Virus record (IMG/VR): IMGVR_UViG_3300025141_000088 | Location: 1-62,153 of that record | Strand: one strand, 5' to 3' | DNA length: 62,153 nt | Source: a virus | Shown: piece by piece, positions 24,545-33,273 of the stretch | How positions within the stretch are numbered: the first letter of the stretch is position 1 | Layout: the number at the start of each line of letters is the position of its first letter | Translations under genes and position numbers: made by a program | Notes under the pieces: generated by a model | The model's input: only the letters and a program-made list of their open reading frames with translations | What the model was told of the DNA's origin: nothing | Database searches by the model: none

Positions 24545-24955
24545 ATGACTGTTGTATATATAATCGTAGCCTTTATCGCTGGTATCGCTTTTCACAAAGT
24601 GTACAGTGCCCTCGCAATTATCTTCGGCCTCAAGAGCAATCTCTTGATGGTAGTGGAGAACGAACTATTAGAGTTTACACTCAATGTTTATAGCCGACTG
24701 ATCATGTCACTGGAAACAGGGTATATCACCATGCAGTCTACGGGCGTAAGCGAAGAGACTATTAAGAGAGTGAAAAACGAAGATGCGCACGATCTTCAAA
24801 CGTGGAAGAAAGAAGTGATTCAGAAATTTGTTGAATCATACCCCACGGTCTATAAAGAACAACTACAATTTGACAACTGGGAAGGTGCAATGCAGCAACT
24901 GTCTGCGTACAAGAACTTCCCAGAGGAGGTAACGAGAGATGAAAGCTCTAGTTGA
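24545..24955 (+). CDS. Membrane-anchored protein of unknown function
   Basis: 136 residues with one N-terminal transmembrane helix (VVYIIVAFIAGIAFHKVYSALAI within 3-27) and a soluble helical remainder (LLEFTLNVYSRLIMSLETGY, DLQTWKKEVIQKFVESYP). It is directly upstream of, and overlaps, the amidase gene by 17 bases, so a role in lysis (holin-like or anchor) is possible but not shown. ATGGAGTA precedes the start. Confidence 0.6.
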   Translation: MTVVYIIVAFIAGIAFHKVYSALAIIFGLKSNLLMVVENELLEFTLNVYSRLIMSLETGYITMQSTGVSEETIKRVKNEDAHDLQTWKKEVIQKFVESYPTVYKEQLQFDNWEGAMQQLSAYKNFPEEVTRDESSS

Positions 24956-25793
24956 AATAATCCAAATGATCCTCTCCCTACTCTTTGGGAGCAAGAAAGA
25001 AAAACTATTACAACCGAATGTTGAGTATAAAGAACTCGGCATCGACAAAGAGGGTGAAGAGGTGGGAATTACAGCTCCCCTCTCTGACGAAGACCTCGAA
25101 CACGCAAGAGAGCAGTTCGAGATAGACAACGCTCCAGCCACAAGTATTGTATGCAACAATCACGACGTCACAATCGACTGGGAAGACACGATCCTGTGGA
25201 CTCAGCCAGACGCACTAATGTGTAAATCAAATCAATACAAGCCAGTCAAGGGCAGCCGCGCCCAGACAATTGATAAGATTGTCGTTCATTGGGATGGCTG
25301 CTTGAATTCAAAGCAGTGCGCCAAAGTCTTAGCAGACCGTGGACTCTCAGCCCACTTCTGCATCGACAACGACGGCACGATTCACCAGCTCATGGATACG
25401 AACCATGTTGCATGGCATGCCCGTGGCGTTAATTCTAAGAGCATTGGCATCGAAATAAGCAATGCCGTCTACATGAAATACATGAAGAAATACACCCCAC
25501 GCCGACCCATTGTTAAGGCCATGAAACTCCATGGAAAGACTTTTAAGAGCCACTTGGGATTCTACGATGTTCAGGTCGATGCGTTAAAAGAACTATTAAA
25601 ATCACTTTGTGGGTTTTATAATGTGCCTTTAGAGTTCCCAAACCGCAATGGCGAACTAATTAAAGGTGTAATTAAATCATCTTCGTTCGAGGGAGTGATA
25701 TGTCACTACCATGTTACGGAGAATAAAACCGATCCTGCGTGTTTGGATCTGGCTAAAGTAATCGAGGAAATTAAAGATGACAAAAAGTTATGA
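24939..25793 (+). CDS. N-acetylmuramoyl-L-alanine amidase (endolysin)
   Basis: Cleaves the amide bond between muramic acid and the peptide of peptidoglycan. The Amidase_2/T7-lysozyme-like domain spans about residues 108-275 of 284. Zinc and catalytic residues visible are H117 (IVVHWDG), GTIHQLMD and HVAWHARG, SIGIEISNA, H256/H258 (VICHYHVT) and K263 with C268 (NKTDPAC), as in T7 lysozyme. The N-terminal IIQMILSLLF segment is hydrophobic and could act as a signal-anchor. A lytic transglycosylase at 36.9 kb may cooperate. It overlaps both neighbouring genes. Confidence 0.85.
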   Translation: MKALVEIIQMILSLLFGSKKEKLLQPNVEYKELGIDKEGEEVGITAPLSDEDLEHAREQFEIDNAPATSIVCNNHDVTIDWEDTILWTQPDALMCKSNQYKPVKGSRAQTIDKIVVHWDGCLNSKQCAKVLADRGLSAHFCIDNDGTIHQLMDTNHVAWHARGVNSKSIGIEISNAVYMKYMKKYTPRRPIVKAMKLHGKTFKSHLGFYDVQVDALKELLKSLCGFYNVPLEFPNRNGELIKGVIKSSSFEGVICHYHVTENKTDPACLDLAKVIEEIKDDKKL

Positions 25794-27624
25794 TGATTGG
25801 TTAACAGAAGAATTATTGGAAGTGTTGTTGGAATCAGCAGGAGCCTCCACAACGATTATTCAGACCCCGGCTGTAGGTGGTTCTACTTTTGGAGCCGCTT
25901 CTCCTTACCTCGATAGCGATATCACCGAGCCAGACTTGCTTCCCGAGGATGAAGAAGGGGCAGGAAAAAACGTCGACATGGCCAAAGCCGAAGAATTTGT
26001 TTTGGTATTACCCAAGTATGTTCCAACGGAGGCATGGGGAGATCCGAACTCACTCGAACGGAAGCAGGTCCAAGAAATTTTTAACACTATTGGCGGCGCC
26101 GCAACCATTGACGCCAAATTAGACTTCATCACTAATACCATTAATAACCCCACCGGCAAGATCACTGGTGTCCGAAGAATTCTTGGGACCATCATTCTCT
26201 TGGAATCCTTTGCCGCAGTAATCAGAAGCTTCAACGAGGCTTCAGCCGGTTTTGTTTTCGAAGGCTTCTTAGCAGCCCTCCTTAGAGGGTCACAAAAATC
26301 AGAACGTTCAGAGAAGGGGAACCTTCCCATTGAGGATTTGATAGCCTTCAGCGAACTGCCTGGCCATCAGGGAACGCCCGTTAGTTTGAAATTGCTCAGC
26401 AACAAGACCAATGTTGAGGGCAGCTATACTAACCTCGTCGACGCCCTGTTTGTTGATTATGCAAAAGAAGGTATGTTGTATATTGTCGCCAGAAAAGACG
26501 GCCAACAAATCGCGCTGGAACAGTTCCACTTGGATAGAAACAATTTCCTTAACGCCATCGCTCGCCTTCCCAATGGCGAATTAAAAGAAGGTGCCGAAAA
26601 ATTACTTGCAACAGATAAGTTGAGTGCAGCACAGGTTGCTCAAGCATTCAACAAACTCCCGTCTAACGCAAAGGGTTACAAAGCCAGATACAAACTCCTT
26701 CAACAGACAAAGGGTTATAGTCGCAGAAGCGCAGCTGCCTCACAAACAACAGGCGCCGGCGAAGAAGGCGAAACAAAAATAAACTGGGATGATGCCAATG
26801 CCGCCTTCCGCAACCCATCTAGGTGGGGCGATGAAAAGTTTGAAAAATTCTTTAATGAAGTAGAGCCTCTACCCGATGACCTCAAGCATGTATGGAACAC
26901 AAGCAAAGAGCAAATGGATGCTACGTTCTTGCAGGTCGTGAGAAAGCTTGGCAAAGTTTTGAGAGGCAAAGATGATACTAAGGAACCCACTGCTCTGATG
27001 GATCTTGTTACTCGGGAAATTCCCAAGTGGCTCGAAGCTGGTGCAGGCAAGATAAAACACCCAGAGTCTTACATGGGTGGAAAAACAAGGGTTGATTATT
27101 TATCCAAAGTAGACGGCGGCGAAGACAAGATCATGAAACTGCGGGACGCCCATAAAGTAGGTGCTATTGTAAGGTTGTTTGTCAAGGCTATTGCCAAAGC
27201 CGAGGGCGACATCGCCGAATCTCGACGCCTAGCAGGCCCCTACACAGTGGAAGAGAACAAGGTAGCATGGCAAAAAATGGCTGAAGAAAGAGGCTTGCTC
27301 TGCGAAGCTGCCGGAGGCCACGGAACTCAATGGACTATCTCACCCACTCAGCTAGATCAAATTCAGGGAATTGACTACAAGGTGTTGGGAACCCTGCCAT
27401 ACTCTTCCGATGCTGCAGCTAAAACCGCAGAGCAGTATATGGATGTTCTTTATGATGATTTGTATTTGTTCTTCAAGAGCGCACAGGACATGTCCGAGAA
27501 TGCTAACGGATACTTCTTTACCAAAGAGCGAGGCTCCGGTATCAGCAAGGGCAGGCAGGCCATCAAAGATGCAACTCAAGCAGAAGCTGAGCTTACTACG
27601 CAGGTAGACAAAGAAGATAAATAA
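25777..27624 (+). CDS. Unknown 615-residue protein with nuclease-like motif
   Basis: No family is recognised with confidence. Residues 140-230 contain E162 (FVFEGFLAALLRG), D187 (IEDLIAF) and SLK with K205 (TPVSLKLLSNK). This spacing recalls PD-(D/E)xK nucleases, though SxK is atypical. The rest is helical with an acidic N-terminal linker (LPEDEEGAGKNVD). The start KSYDDWLTEELLEVLLESA is amphipathic, like virion-associated proteins of this phage. It lies between lysis and chaperonin genes. Alternatives are an internal head protein or a structural protein without enzyme activity. Confidence 0.55.
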   Translation: MTKSYDDWLTEELLEVLLESAGASTTIIQTPAVGGSTFGAASPYLDSDITEPDLLPEDEEGAGKNVDMAKAEEFVLVLPKYVPTEAWGDPNSLERKQVQEIFNTIGGAATIDAKLDFITNTINNPTGKITGVRRILGTIILLESFAAVIRSFNEASAGFVFEGFLAALLRGSQKSERSEKGNLPIEDLIAFSELPGHQGTPVSLKLLSNKTNVEGSYTNLVDALFVDYAKEGMLYIVARKDGQQIALEQFHLDRNNFLNAIARLPNGELKEGAEKLLATDKLSAAQVAQAFNKLPSNAKGYKARYKLLQQTKGYSRRSAAASQTTGAGEEGETKINWDDANAAFRNPSRWGDEKFEKFFNEVEPLPDDLKHVWNTSKEQMDATFLQVVRKLGKVLRGKDDTKEPTALMDLVTREIPKWLEAGAGKIKHPESYMGGKTRVDYLSKVDGGEDKIMKLRDAHKVGAIVRLFVKAIAKAEGDIAESRRLAGPYTVEENKVAWQKMAEERGLLCEAAGGHGTQWTISPTQLDQIQGIDYKVLGTLPYSSDAAAKTAEQYMDVLYDDLYLFFKSAQDMSENANGYFFTKERGSGISKGRQAIKDATQAEAELTTQVDKEDK

Positions 27625-27633
27625 ACAAAACAC

Positions 27634-27661
27634 TTTACAAATTCCAGATAGTGGTTATAAT
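27634..27661 (+). promoter_or_regulatory. Promoter for GroEL gene
   Basis: TTTACA (27634-27639), 16-base spacer, TATAAT (27656-27661), with a second overlapping TATAAT at 27661-27666. Predicted leader is about 30 bases before the ATG at 27699. Confidence 0.7.
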
Positions 27662-27698
27662 ATAATAGTACCTAGTAAAACCTCGAAAGGCAATTTCA

Positions 27699-29270
27699 AT
27701 GAAGAAATATAATAACGGTAATGATCTTAGTGAAAAGATTCTTGCAGGCGTGAACAAGCTTGCAGACAATGTGGCATCCACAATGGGGCCAGGAGGAAGA
27801 AACGTAATCCTCCACCAGAAGGGCGGCAACCCCATCATCACAAAAGACGGCGTAACTGTCGCCAAGTTTGTGGAGTTCGAAGATCCCTTTGAAAATGCCG
27901 CAGCACAAATTATTAAGCAAGCATCTGAGAAGACCAACACTGTTGCCGGCGACGGTACAACAACCGCCACAGTACTTGCTCGCGCAATCTTAACGAGCGC
28001 ACAGAAATATCTCAAGGCAGGTTCTAACCCTGTGGAGCTTAAACGAGGTATCGACACAGCTGTTGACGTAGTAGTTGACGCAGTATCAGAACAAGCAAGG
28101 CCAATCTCCAGCGAGGAAGACATTGCAAACATCGCAACTATCTCTGCAAACGGAGATACCAGTATTGGCGACTTAGTTGCCAAGGCTGTTGATTTGGTTG
28201 GTAAAGACGGCGCCATTACCATACAAGATGCTCGCTCTCATGAGACATCACTGGATGTTGTCGAGGGTTTCCGATTCGACAGTGGCATCTGCGCCACGGC
28301 TTTTATCAACGATGAACGACGCGGAGTGTGCAAGCACGAGGATGCACTGATTCTCGTTACCGACTCAGCCATCGAAACCGTGGAAGAAATTTTTCCAGTC
28401 TTAGAACTCGCCGCGAGAGAGAGTAGGCCCCTCATCATCGTTGCCGAGAACGTTGAAGGCCAAGCCCTCGCTGCACTAATCATGAACTCCGTAAGGGGAA
28501 CTATGAAAGTGTCTGCAATCAAGGCACCGCGCTACGGGGAAGAGAGAAGAAATATTCTTAAAGACTTGGCCACATCAGTTGGAGCTACATATGTATCCCG
28601 CGAAAGCGGCATGCAGCTTTGCGAAACTAGGCTAGAACATCTCGGCCGAGCAAAGACTGTCGAAGCAAGCAAACATAACACCACCATCGTCGGCGGCTTT
28701 GGCGCACAAGACGAGATCGACAAGCGTATTGAAACACTGAAAGCGGAAATGTCTCAGACCGATGCCCTACATGAGTGTGAGAAGATTCAAGAGCGCATCA
28801 CTAGGCTGTCTAGCGGCATCGCAATTATCCACGTCGGCGGCGCCACAGAGGTTGAGATGATCGAGAAGCGCCACAGAGTCGAAGACGCACTCTCGGCCGT
28901 TGACTCAGCACAAGTTCAGGGCATCGTCGCCGGCGGAGGTACAGCCTTGGTTCGCGCAACAAAATCCCTCAAGGGAATCAAGCTTCAGAGCGAAGACCAG
29001 ATGCTTGGTGTTGAGATCATCAAGAGGGCAATTGAAGAACCACTGCGACAAATGGTGACGAATGCAGGTCAATCGGCAGATGTCGTGATTGAGAAAGTTA
29101 AGTCTTTCACGTCCTCCACAAAGGGTTACAACGTGGCCACTTCAAAGTATGAAGACCTTATTTCCACCGGCGTACTTGATCCAGCCAAGGTAACAAAGAC
29201 GGCACTAAGAAACGCTGCCTCTGCTTCTTCTGTTTTGCTCACCGCAGACTTCGCAATTATTGAAAGTTAG
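27699..29270 (+). CDS. groEL: GroEL-type chaperonin (HSP60)
   Basis: ATP-dependent protein folding chamber. The 523-residue protein has TMGPGGRNVIL and ITKDGVTVAKFVEFEDPFENAAAQ, the ATP-site AGDGTTTATVLARAI (~80-95), apical-domain APRYGEERRNILKDLA, VGGATEVEMIEK, RVEDALSAVDSAQVQGIVAGGGTAL with the catalytic-domain aspartate, and a C-terminal equatorial half. It lacks the GGM-repeat tail. It is only modestly shorter than host GroEL (~548) and appears complete. With the GroES-like gene at 13.6 kb the phage carries both parts. It has its own promoter and the start follows AAAGG. Confidence 0.95.
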   Translation: MKKYNNGNDLSEKILAGVNKLADNVASTMGPGGRNVILHQKGGNPIITKDGVTVAKFVEFEDPFENAAAQIIKQASEKTNTVAGDGTTTATVLARAILTSAQKYLKAGSNPVELKRGIDTAVDVVVDAVSEQARPISSEEDIANIATISANGDTSIGDLVAKAVDLVGKDGAITIQDARSHETSLDVVEGFRFDSGICATAFINDERRGVCKHEDALILVTDSAIETVEEIFPVLELAARESRPLIIVAENVEGQALAALIMNSVRGTMKVSAIKAPRYGEERRNILKDLATSVGATYVSRESGMQLCETRLEHLGRAKTVEASKHNTTIVGGFGAQDEIDKRIETLKAEMSQTDALHECEKIQERITRLSSGIAIIHVGGATEVEMIEKRHRVEDALSAVDSAQVQGIVAGGGTALVRATKSLKGIKLQSEDQMLGVEIIKRAIEEPLRQMVTNAGQSADVVIEKVKSFTSSTKGYNVATSKYEDLISTGVLDPAKVTKTALRNAASASSVLLTADFAIIES

Positions 29271-29313
29271 TACTTGTAGTTACTACTTATTCTTGTGAAT
29301 AGGGAGATAAATT

Positions 29314-29598
29314 ATGGAAGATAATCAGATTCAAATATTAGTGACGGAAGTTAAAGCAAGCTTTGATGTATTGTCTATAAAGATGGATGATATAAAGGAA
29401 AAGCAAGAAGAGATGACTTCCATAATTAACCGTGTAGAGAAGTCATTATACGAACCGGACGCTGGACTGTATGCTCGGGTGCGAGACTTAGAGCAGTGGA
29501 AGAGAAACCAGTCAAAGATGATGGCTATGGTCGGAACTGCAACCCTAACTATGGTTATCTATTTTATAAAGACAGCAGTTGAATTCATAATACAGTAG
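29314..29598 (+). CDS. Coiled-coil protein with C-terminal membrane segment
   Basis: 94 residues. A heptad-like region (VKASFDVLSIKMDDIKEKQ) and EPDAGLYARVRDLEQWKRNQ are followed by one transmembrane helix, MVGTATLTMVIYFIKTAVEF. This layout and the GLYARVRDLE motif are common in small phage membrane proteins of the XhlA/holin-associated kind. A lysis role is inferred. AGGGAGA precedes the ATG. Confidence 0.6.
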   Translation: MEDNQIQILVTEVKASFDVLSIKMDDIKEKQEEMTSIINRVEKSLYEPDAGLYARVRDLEQWKRNQSKMMAMVGTATLTMVIYFIKTAVEFIIQ

Positions 29599-29609
29599 AG
29601 AGGCTTGAT

Positions 29610-29987
29610 ATGTCTGATAAGTTAATTCCCCAAAGAGTTTATATTAAATACAGTGTTGATTTCAAGGAGGTTCCAGACCGAGTATCCATCATGCTCAACG
29701 AACTATCCAACAACCTTACCTCCTTGAGTGGCTATTTCCAAGCCGCCGCCTTGGATGCACCCACTAAACCAGCGATTGTGATGAATAATCTGGCGGAATA
29801 TAATAGCTTGGTGCAAAAGATATTAATTAGGATAGGAGATACCCACGAGATACTGGCGAATTATATGGAGATCCTTCAAGCAGCTGCCAAGATAGACGCT
29901 GAACACAGGAGGCAAGCACAGGAGCAAGAACAAGAAGGCACACTCAAGGTGGTAAAGAGAGTTACCACCGTTGTGAAAGGTATCTAA
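29610..29987 (+). CDS. Unknown 125-residue protein
   Basis: Helical product with YSVDFKEVPDRVSIMLNELS near the start and a C-terminal charged helix (KIDAEHRRQAQEQEQEG) ending VVKRVTTVVKG. No recognised motif. It lies 11 bases after the membrane protein gene and one base before the next, so it belongs to that transcript. Confidence 0.6.
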   Translation: MSDKLIPQRVYIKYSVDFKEVPDRVSIMLNELSNNLTSLSGYFQAAALDAPTKPAIVMNNLAEYNSLVQKILIRIGDTHEILANYMEILQAAAKIDAEHRRQAQEQEQEGTLKVVKRVTTVVKGI

Positions 29988-29988
29988 T

Positions 29989-30432
29989 ATGATAGAGTGT
30001 TCACTCCGCCCAATCCCTAAGAGTTCCTTTAAAAATTCACCAGAAGAACCCACCAAACACGGCCGATATTCATCATCCGTTTTCCACATCAGCGGCTACG
30101 GTGATAGCAAGTGGGTGGTGGGATGTTATCTGGACGTGGATTTTGATAACCACCTTAAAGAGATGACGGAACAACAGTTCATAGATTCATGCGTTGCATT
30201 TTTGAATGAGCCGCCAAAGCGACAAAAGTTCCAGCGACAAAAAAAGAAGTCCCTCTATGGAAAGCTTGGTGTTCACGCTTACAAATTAAAAGAGCGCAAT
30301 GGCCACCGTTTTGTCGAATTGCTGCTAATTACTGATGATCCTAAGAATGATAATTTCTGGGGCGAAGGTGTTAGCTATGCAGGGAAGCCAACTAGAAGAA
30401 GATCTTCAAAAGATCAAAACATTTCTCTCTGA
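29989..30432 (+). CDS. Unknown 147-residue basic protein
   Basis: Contains a beta-rich start (HGRYSSSVFHISGYGDSKW) and a strongly basic middle (EPPKRQKFQRQKKKSLYGK), then FVELLLITDDPKNDNFWGEG. No family recognised. It overlaps the metallopeptidase gene by 56 bases in another frame. A nucleic acid-binding role is possible from the charge only. Confidence 0.55.
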   Translation: MIECSLRPIPKSSFKNSPEEPTKHGRYSSSVFHISGYGDSKWVVGCYLDVDFDNHLKEMTEQQFIDSCVAFLNEPPKRQKFQRQKKKSLYGKLGVHAYKLKERNGHRFVELLLITDDPKNDNFWGEGVSYAGKPTRRRSSKDQNISL

Positions 30433-30733
30433 TAATGGGATTAAGCTCCTGTTCTCATCTGACGCCGAAAACTACATTGACCACCACACCTCCGAAATTG
30501 TCATCGGTTGCCGCCAAACCCCCAAACATGTTGTTTACACAATCCTTCACGAAATAGGTCATTACTTCTTGGACATCCACTTTGATAGTGAAACCAAATC
30601 ATCCATTGTTATCGAGGAGGTCCTTGCCTGGGATCGCGGGTACGACATTGGACAGACTTTGCAGATTAATATTGACGATGAAGATTGGAAAGAAATTATG
30701 GAAGACTGCATCCGCCAGTATATAGAACAATAA
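30377..30733 (+). CDS. Small HExGH metallopeptidase-like protein
   Basis: 118 residues. The zinc motif is ILHEIGHYFL, followed after ~20 residues by VIEEVLAWDRG, which supplies a third ligand. A paralogue with the same order (LLHECGHAL, EEHDAWQRG) is encoded at 55.5 kb. The arrangement recalls ImmA/IrrE-type peptidases but no HTH is attached. The ATG at 30377 follows GAAGGTG; an upstream in-frame ATG has no ribosome site. The substrate is unknown. Confidence 0.7.
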   Translation: MQGSQLEEDLQKIKTFLSDNGIKLLFSSDAENYIDHHTSEIVIGCRQTPKHVVYTILHEIGHYFLDIHFDSETKSSIVIEEVLAWDRGYDIGQTLQINIDDEDWKEIMEDCIRQYIEQ

Positions 30734-30772
30734 AATTCCATTACCCTTCTCCTCCACTACTTACAATAAGGT

Positions 30773-30958
30773 ATGGAAAACAAACTATATATAAAGGTTA
30801 AGTGCTCTATCTGCCGAGGGCAGAAACCATTTTCCTGCATGTATTGTGACGCCATCGGGGAGAGTTATATCGAAGCCTCTGATAGGACCATCATAAGAGT
30901 CGTCAAGGCCATTATCCCCTCCGAGATACTAGAAAAACTCATGGACGAAGGAGAATAG
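30773..30958 (+). CDS. Small DnaJ-type zinc-finger protein
   Basis: 61 residues with CSICRGQKPFSCMYCDAIGE: two C-x2-C pairs in the C-x2-C-x-G style of DnaJ zinc fingers. No ribosome site is present. A TACAAT hexamer ends 5 bases before the ATG, so the mRNA may begin at or next to the start codon. Function unknown. Confidence 0.6.
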   Translation: MENKLYIKVKCSICRGQKPFSCMYCDAIGESYIEASDRTIIRVVKAIIPSEILEKLMDEGE

Positions 30959-30962
30959 CAGC

Positions 30963-31256
30963 ATGTTTGACGACAAAGAAGAGGAAGGAAGATTGATGGA
31001 CGAGGCCTACACGGTATATTCAGAACTACTGGCTCGCGCCATAAGATCTGGTGCTATGGAGGACCCCATAAAAATGGTAGGGCTATTCTTGGGCCTCAAC
31101 ATCGCCGAGAACATTATGTACCAAAAGCTTCTCGACAGTGGTTGTACGATTGGAGATATCGAGGAATCAAAGAAGAAAGTGACCACCGTTAGTCAGAGAA
31201 TTATAGCTCAAGTAAAGGGAAAATTGGTCCTTCCTGACTCCGAAGAGAACTTTTAA
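30963..31256 (+). CDS. Unknown 97-residue helical protein
   Basis: Acidic start (DDKEEEGRLMDEAYTVYSEL) and a helical body (MVGLFLGLNIAENIMYQKLL, SKKKVTTVSQRIIAQVKG). No recognised motif. GGAGAATAG lies upstream in the end of the previous gene. Confidence 0.6.
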   Translation: MFDDKEEEGRLMDEAYTVYSELLARAIRSGAMEDPIKMVGLFLGLNIAENIMYQKLLDSGCTIGDIEESKKKVTTVSQRIIAQVKGKLVLPDSEENF

Positions 31257-31265
31257 ACAAATTCC

Positions 31266-31294
31266 TTGAACAATCTTTGAAAGTATGGTATAGT
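31266..31294 (+). promoter_or_regulatory. Extended -10 promoter giving a leaderless transcript
   Basis: TTGAAC (31266-31271), 17-base spacer, TG-n and TATAGT (31289-31294). The predicted +1 is 31301-31302, the A of the ATG, and no ribosome site precedes the gene. Confidence 0.7.
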
Positions 31295-31301
31295 TATATA
31301 C

Positions 31302-33224
31302 ATGGGTAGATTATTTATTTTACTACTAATGCCGCTCTTTCTTTCCTGCAATGGCTGCGAAGAGAAGCTAACAAAAGTGTGTCCTCCGCCTGTAGGTTGC
31401 ATCATCAACGAAGACGGTAACGTTGAAACTTTAACGAACATCGTCGGCCTCCACACCAGCGTTGGAGAATGTAGCATAGGTCACACGACGTGTGATGAGG
31501 ATATGAACATTCTATGCGAAGGCTACATAACACCAGCTCTTGAAGAGTGTAACGACAAAGATGATGACTGCGATGGCTTAATAGATAACGGCATCTCGTG
31601 GGACAATGACGGCGACGGTTTTAATTCGCTGTCCTCATGCCTTAACCCGCTGGACTGTGACGACAACGAAGAGTCCGTCAACCCAGAACATCGAGAAATT
31701 TGCGATGGCCTCGACAACAATTGCGACGCCATCATTGACGACATCCAGCCCGTAGAGTGTTGGACGGGCGGCACCGATGCGATACTTGACGACACCACAC
31801 CCTGCAAAACGGGGGTAATGGAATGCACCGATAGCGCATGGACCAGCTGTCAAGACCAAGTTCTTGACGAGCTTGAACGCTGCGATGGTGTAGACAACAA
31901 TTGCAACGGCGTGATCGACGAAGACCCAATTGAACTGCAGTCCCTCAATCAAAGAACCTGCGGCTACAACGACATAGGAATATGTGCCTATGGTTTGAAG
32001 TATTGTGTAGAAGGCGACGTCAAATGTTTTGATGCGGTCATGCCCCAGAACGAGACTTGCAACGATTTAGATGATGACTGCGACGGCGCCAAAGATGAAA
32101 ATTTATTTCAACCATGTGAATCTATCTGCGGTCCAGGAATGGAGACTTGCGTCAATGGCCGATGGACCCAGTGCAACGCCCCTGTACCCTCCACCGAATT
32201 GTGCGACAACATCGATAACGACTGCGATGGAGAGATCGACGAGGGGTGTCTTTGTGTAAGAGACGATACGCAGGTATGCAGAGAAGATATTTACGACTCC
32301 TATGGAAACATAATGAATTGCGGGTACGGAATTCAAACTTGTGATGAGTGGGGAATCTGGGGGACATGCATCTATCAGGGCATTGAGGAAGAAGTCTGCG
32401 ACAACTGGGACAACGACTGCGATGGAGAAATCGACGGCCTTGTGTCCATGTGTGGAAACAACCCGAACCTCCACGGCATTGGCCAGTGTCTCTTGGGAAC
32501 GACCTCTTGCGAAGCAGGCGATTGGGGCGATTGCATTGGCGAGGTATTGCCGGAAGAAGAGATTTGCGACTTCATAGACAACGATTGTGATGGAGAGGTC
32601 GATGAGGACTTAAACGCCTATGACCAAGTGGATATGATATTCGTCATAGATACATCAGGATCTATGTGCCCATACATTGAGGCACTCTACGAAGGTATCT
32701 TGGCGTACATTGCAGACTTTGAAGAGACAGACCACCGTTTCGGACTAATTATTCACCCAAGTCAGGATCATTCCAATCCATATGGCAACGCCGTGAACGT
32801 GACCATGGGGGGGCTGGTAGACGCACCAACATTTTCAAACCTCTTGTCCGGACTGGGATGCAATGGTGGCGGCTGGGAGAGGACTACCGACGTGGTTGCT
32901 GCCGTTGTTGATCCATCGAATCCCCTAGCTATCGACTGGAGAAGCGATTCATATCCTTACGTCATAAGTATTAGCGACGAGGGCCCACAGACATCGTATG
33001 GAACACACCCGTATGATGTTGGAACATTAGCATCCAACTGTCAAATCGCAGGCTGCACCAACGGCGACGAGGTAGAATTGTATTTTATTGATGCCCTAAA
33101 TTACCTAAGTTCATGGATGTCTGCAGTCTTCGCAGATCCAGATAGAACTATTGATATTCACCCACCTTCAGGAAGCAGATACACGCAAATCCTGAGAGAC
33201 ATTTTTCAAGATGTATGTTTCTAG
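31302..33224 (+). CDS. MopE-like calcium-binding repeat lipoprotein with VWA domain
   Basis: 640 residues. The N-terminus RLFILLLMPLFLSCNGC looks like a lipoprotein signal with cleavage before the cysteine in FLSC. Residues ~70-430 contain seven copies of a MopE-type metal-binding motif, such as CDNIDNDCDGEIDE, CDGVDNNCNGVIDE and CNDLDDDCDGAKDE, plus many other cysteines. A von Willebrand A domain starts near 440 (DMIFVIDTSGSMCP, an intact MIDAS DxSGS). Such proteins are typical of myxococcal, deltaproteobacterial and methanotroph cell surfaces. Here it may be displayed on the infected cell, for example for exclusion or aggregation (speculation). It may have been taken from a host. Confidence 0.8.
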   Translation: MGRLFILLLMPLFLSCNGCEEKLTKVCPPPVGCIINEDGNVETLTNIVGLHTSVGECSIGHTTCDEDMNILCEGYITPALEECNDKDDDCDGLIDNGISWDNDGDGFNSLSSCLNPLDCDDNEESVNPEHREICDGLDNNCDAIIDDIQPVECWTGGTDAILDDTTPCKTGVMECTDSAWTSCQDQVLDELERCDGVDNNCNGVIDEDPIELQSLNQRTCGYNDIGICAYGLKYCVEGDVKCFDAVMPQNETCNDLDDDCDGAKDENLFQPCESICGPGMETCVNGRWTQCNAPVPSTELCDNIDNDCDGEIDEGCLCVRDDTQVCREDIYDSYGNIMNCGYGIQTCDEWGIWGTCIYQGIEEEVCDNWDNDCDGEIDGLVSMCGNNPNLHGIGQCLLGTTSCEAGDWGDCIGEVLPEEEICDFIDNDCDGEVDEDLNAYDQVDMIFVIDTSGSMCPYIEALYEGILAYIADFEETDHRFGLIIHPSQDHSNPYGNAVNVTMGGLVDAPTFSNLLSGLGCNGGGWERTTDVVAAVVDPSNPLAIDWRSDSYPYVISISDEGPQTSYGTHPYDVGTLASNCQIAGCTNGDEVELYFIDALNYLSSWMSAVFADPDRTIDIHPPSGSRYTQILRDIFQDVCF

Positions 33225-33273
33225 CCGAGTAACAAATCAAGACGTTACGCTATTCTCTCCTCTATTTACTTTT

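Noticed and set aside
27635-28222. 195-residue minus-strand frame opposite GroEL
   Set aside because: Shadow of the strongly supported chaperonin gene, without a ribosome site.
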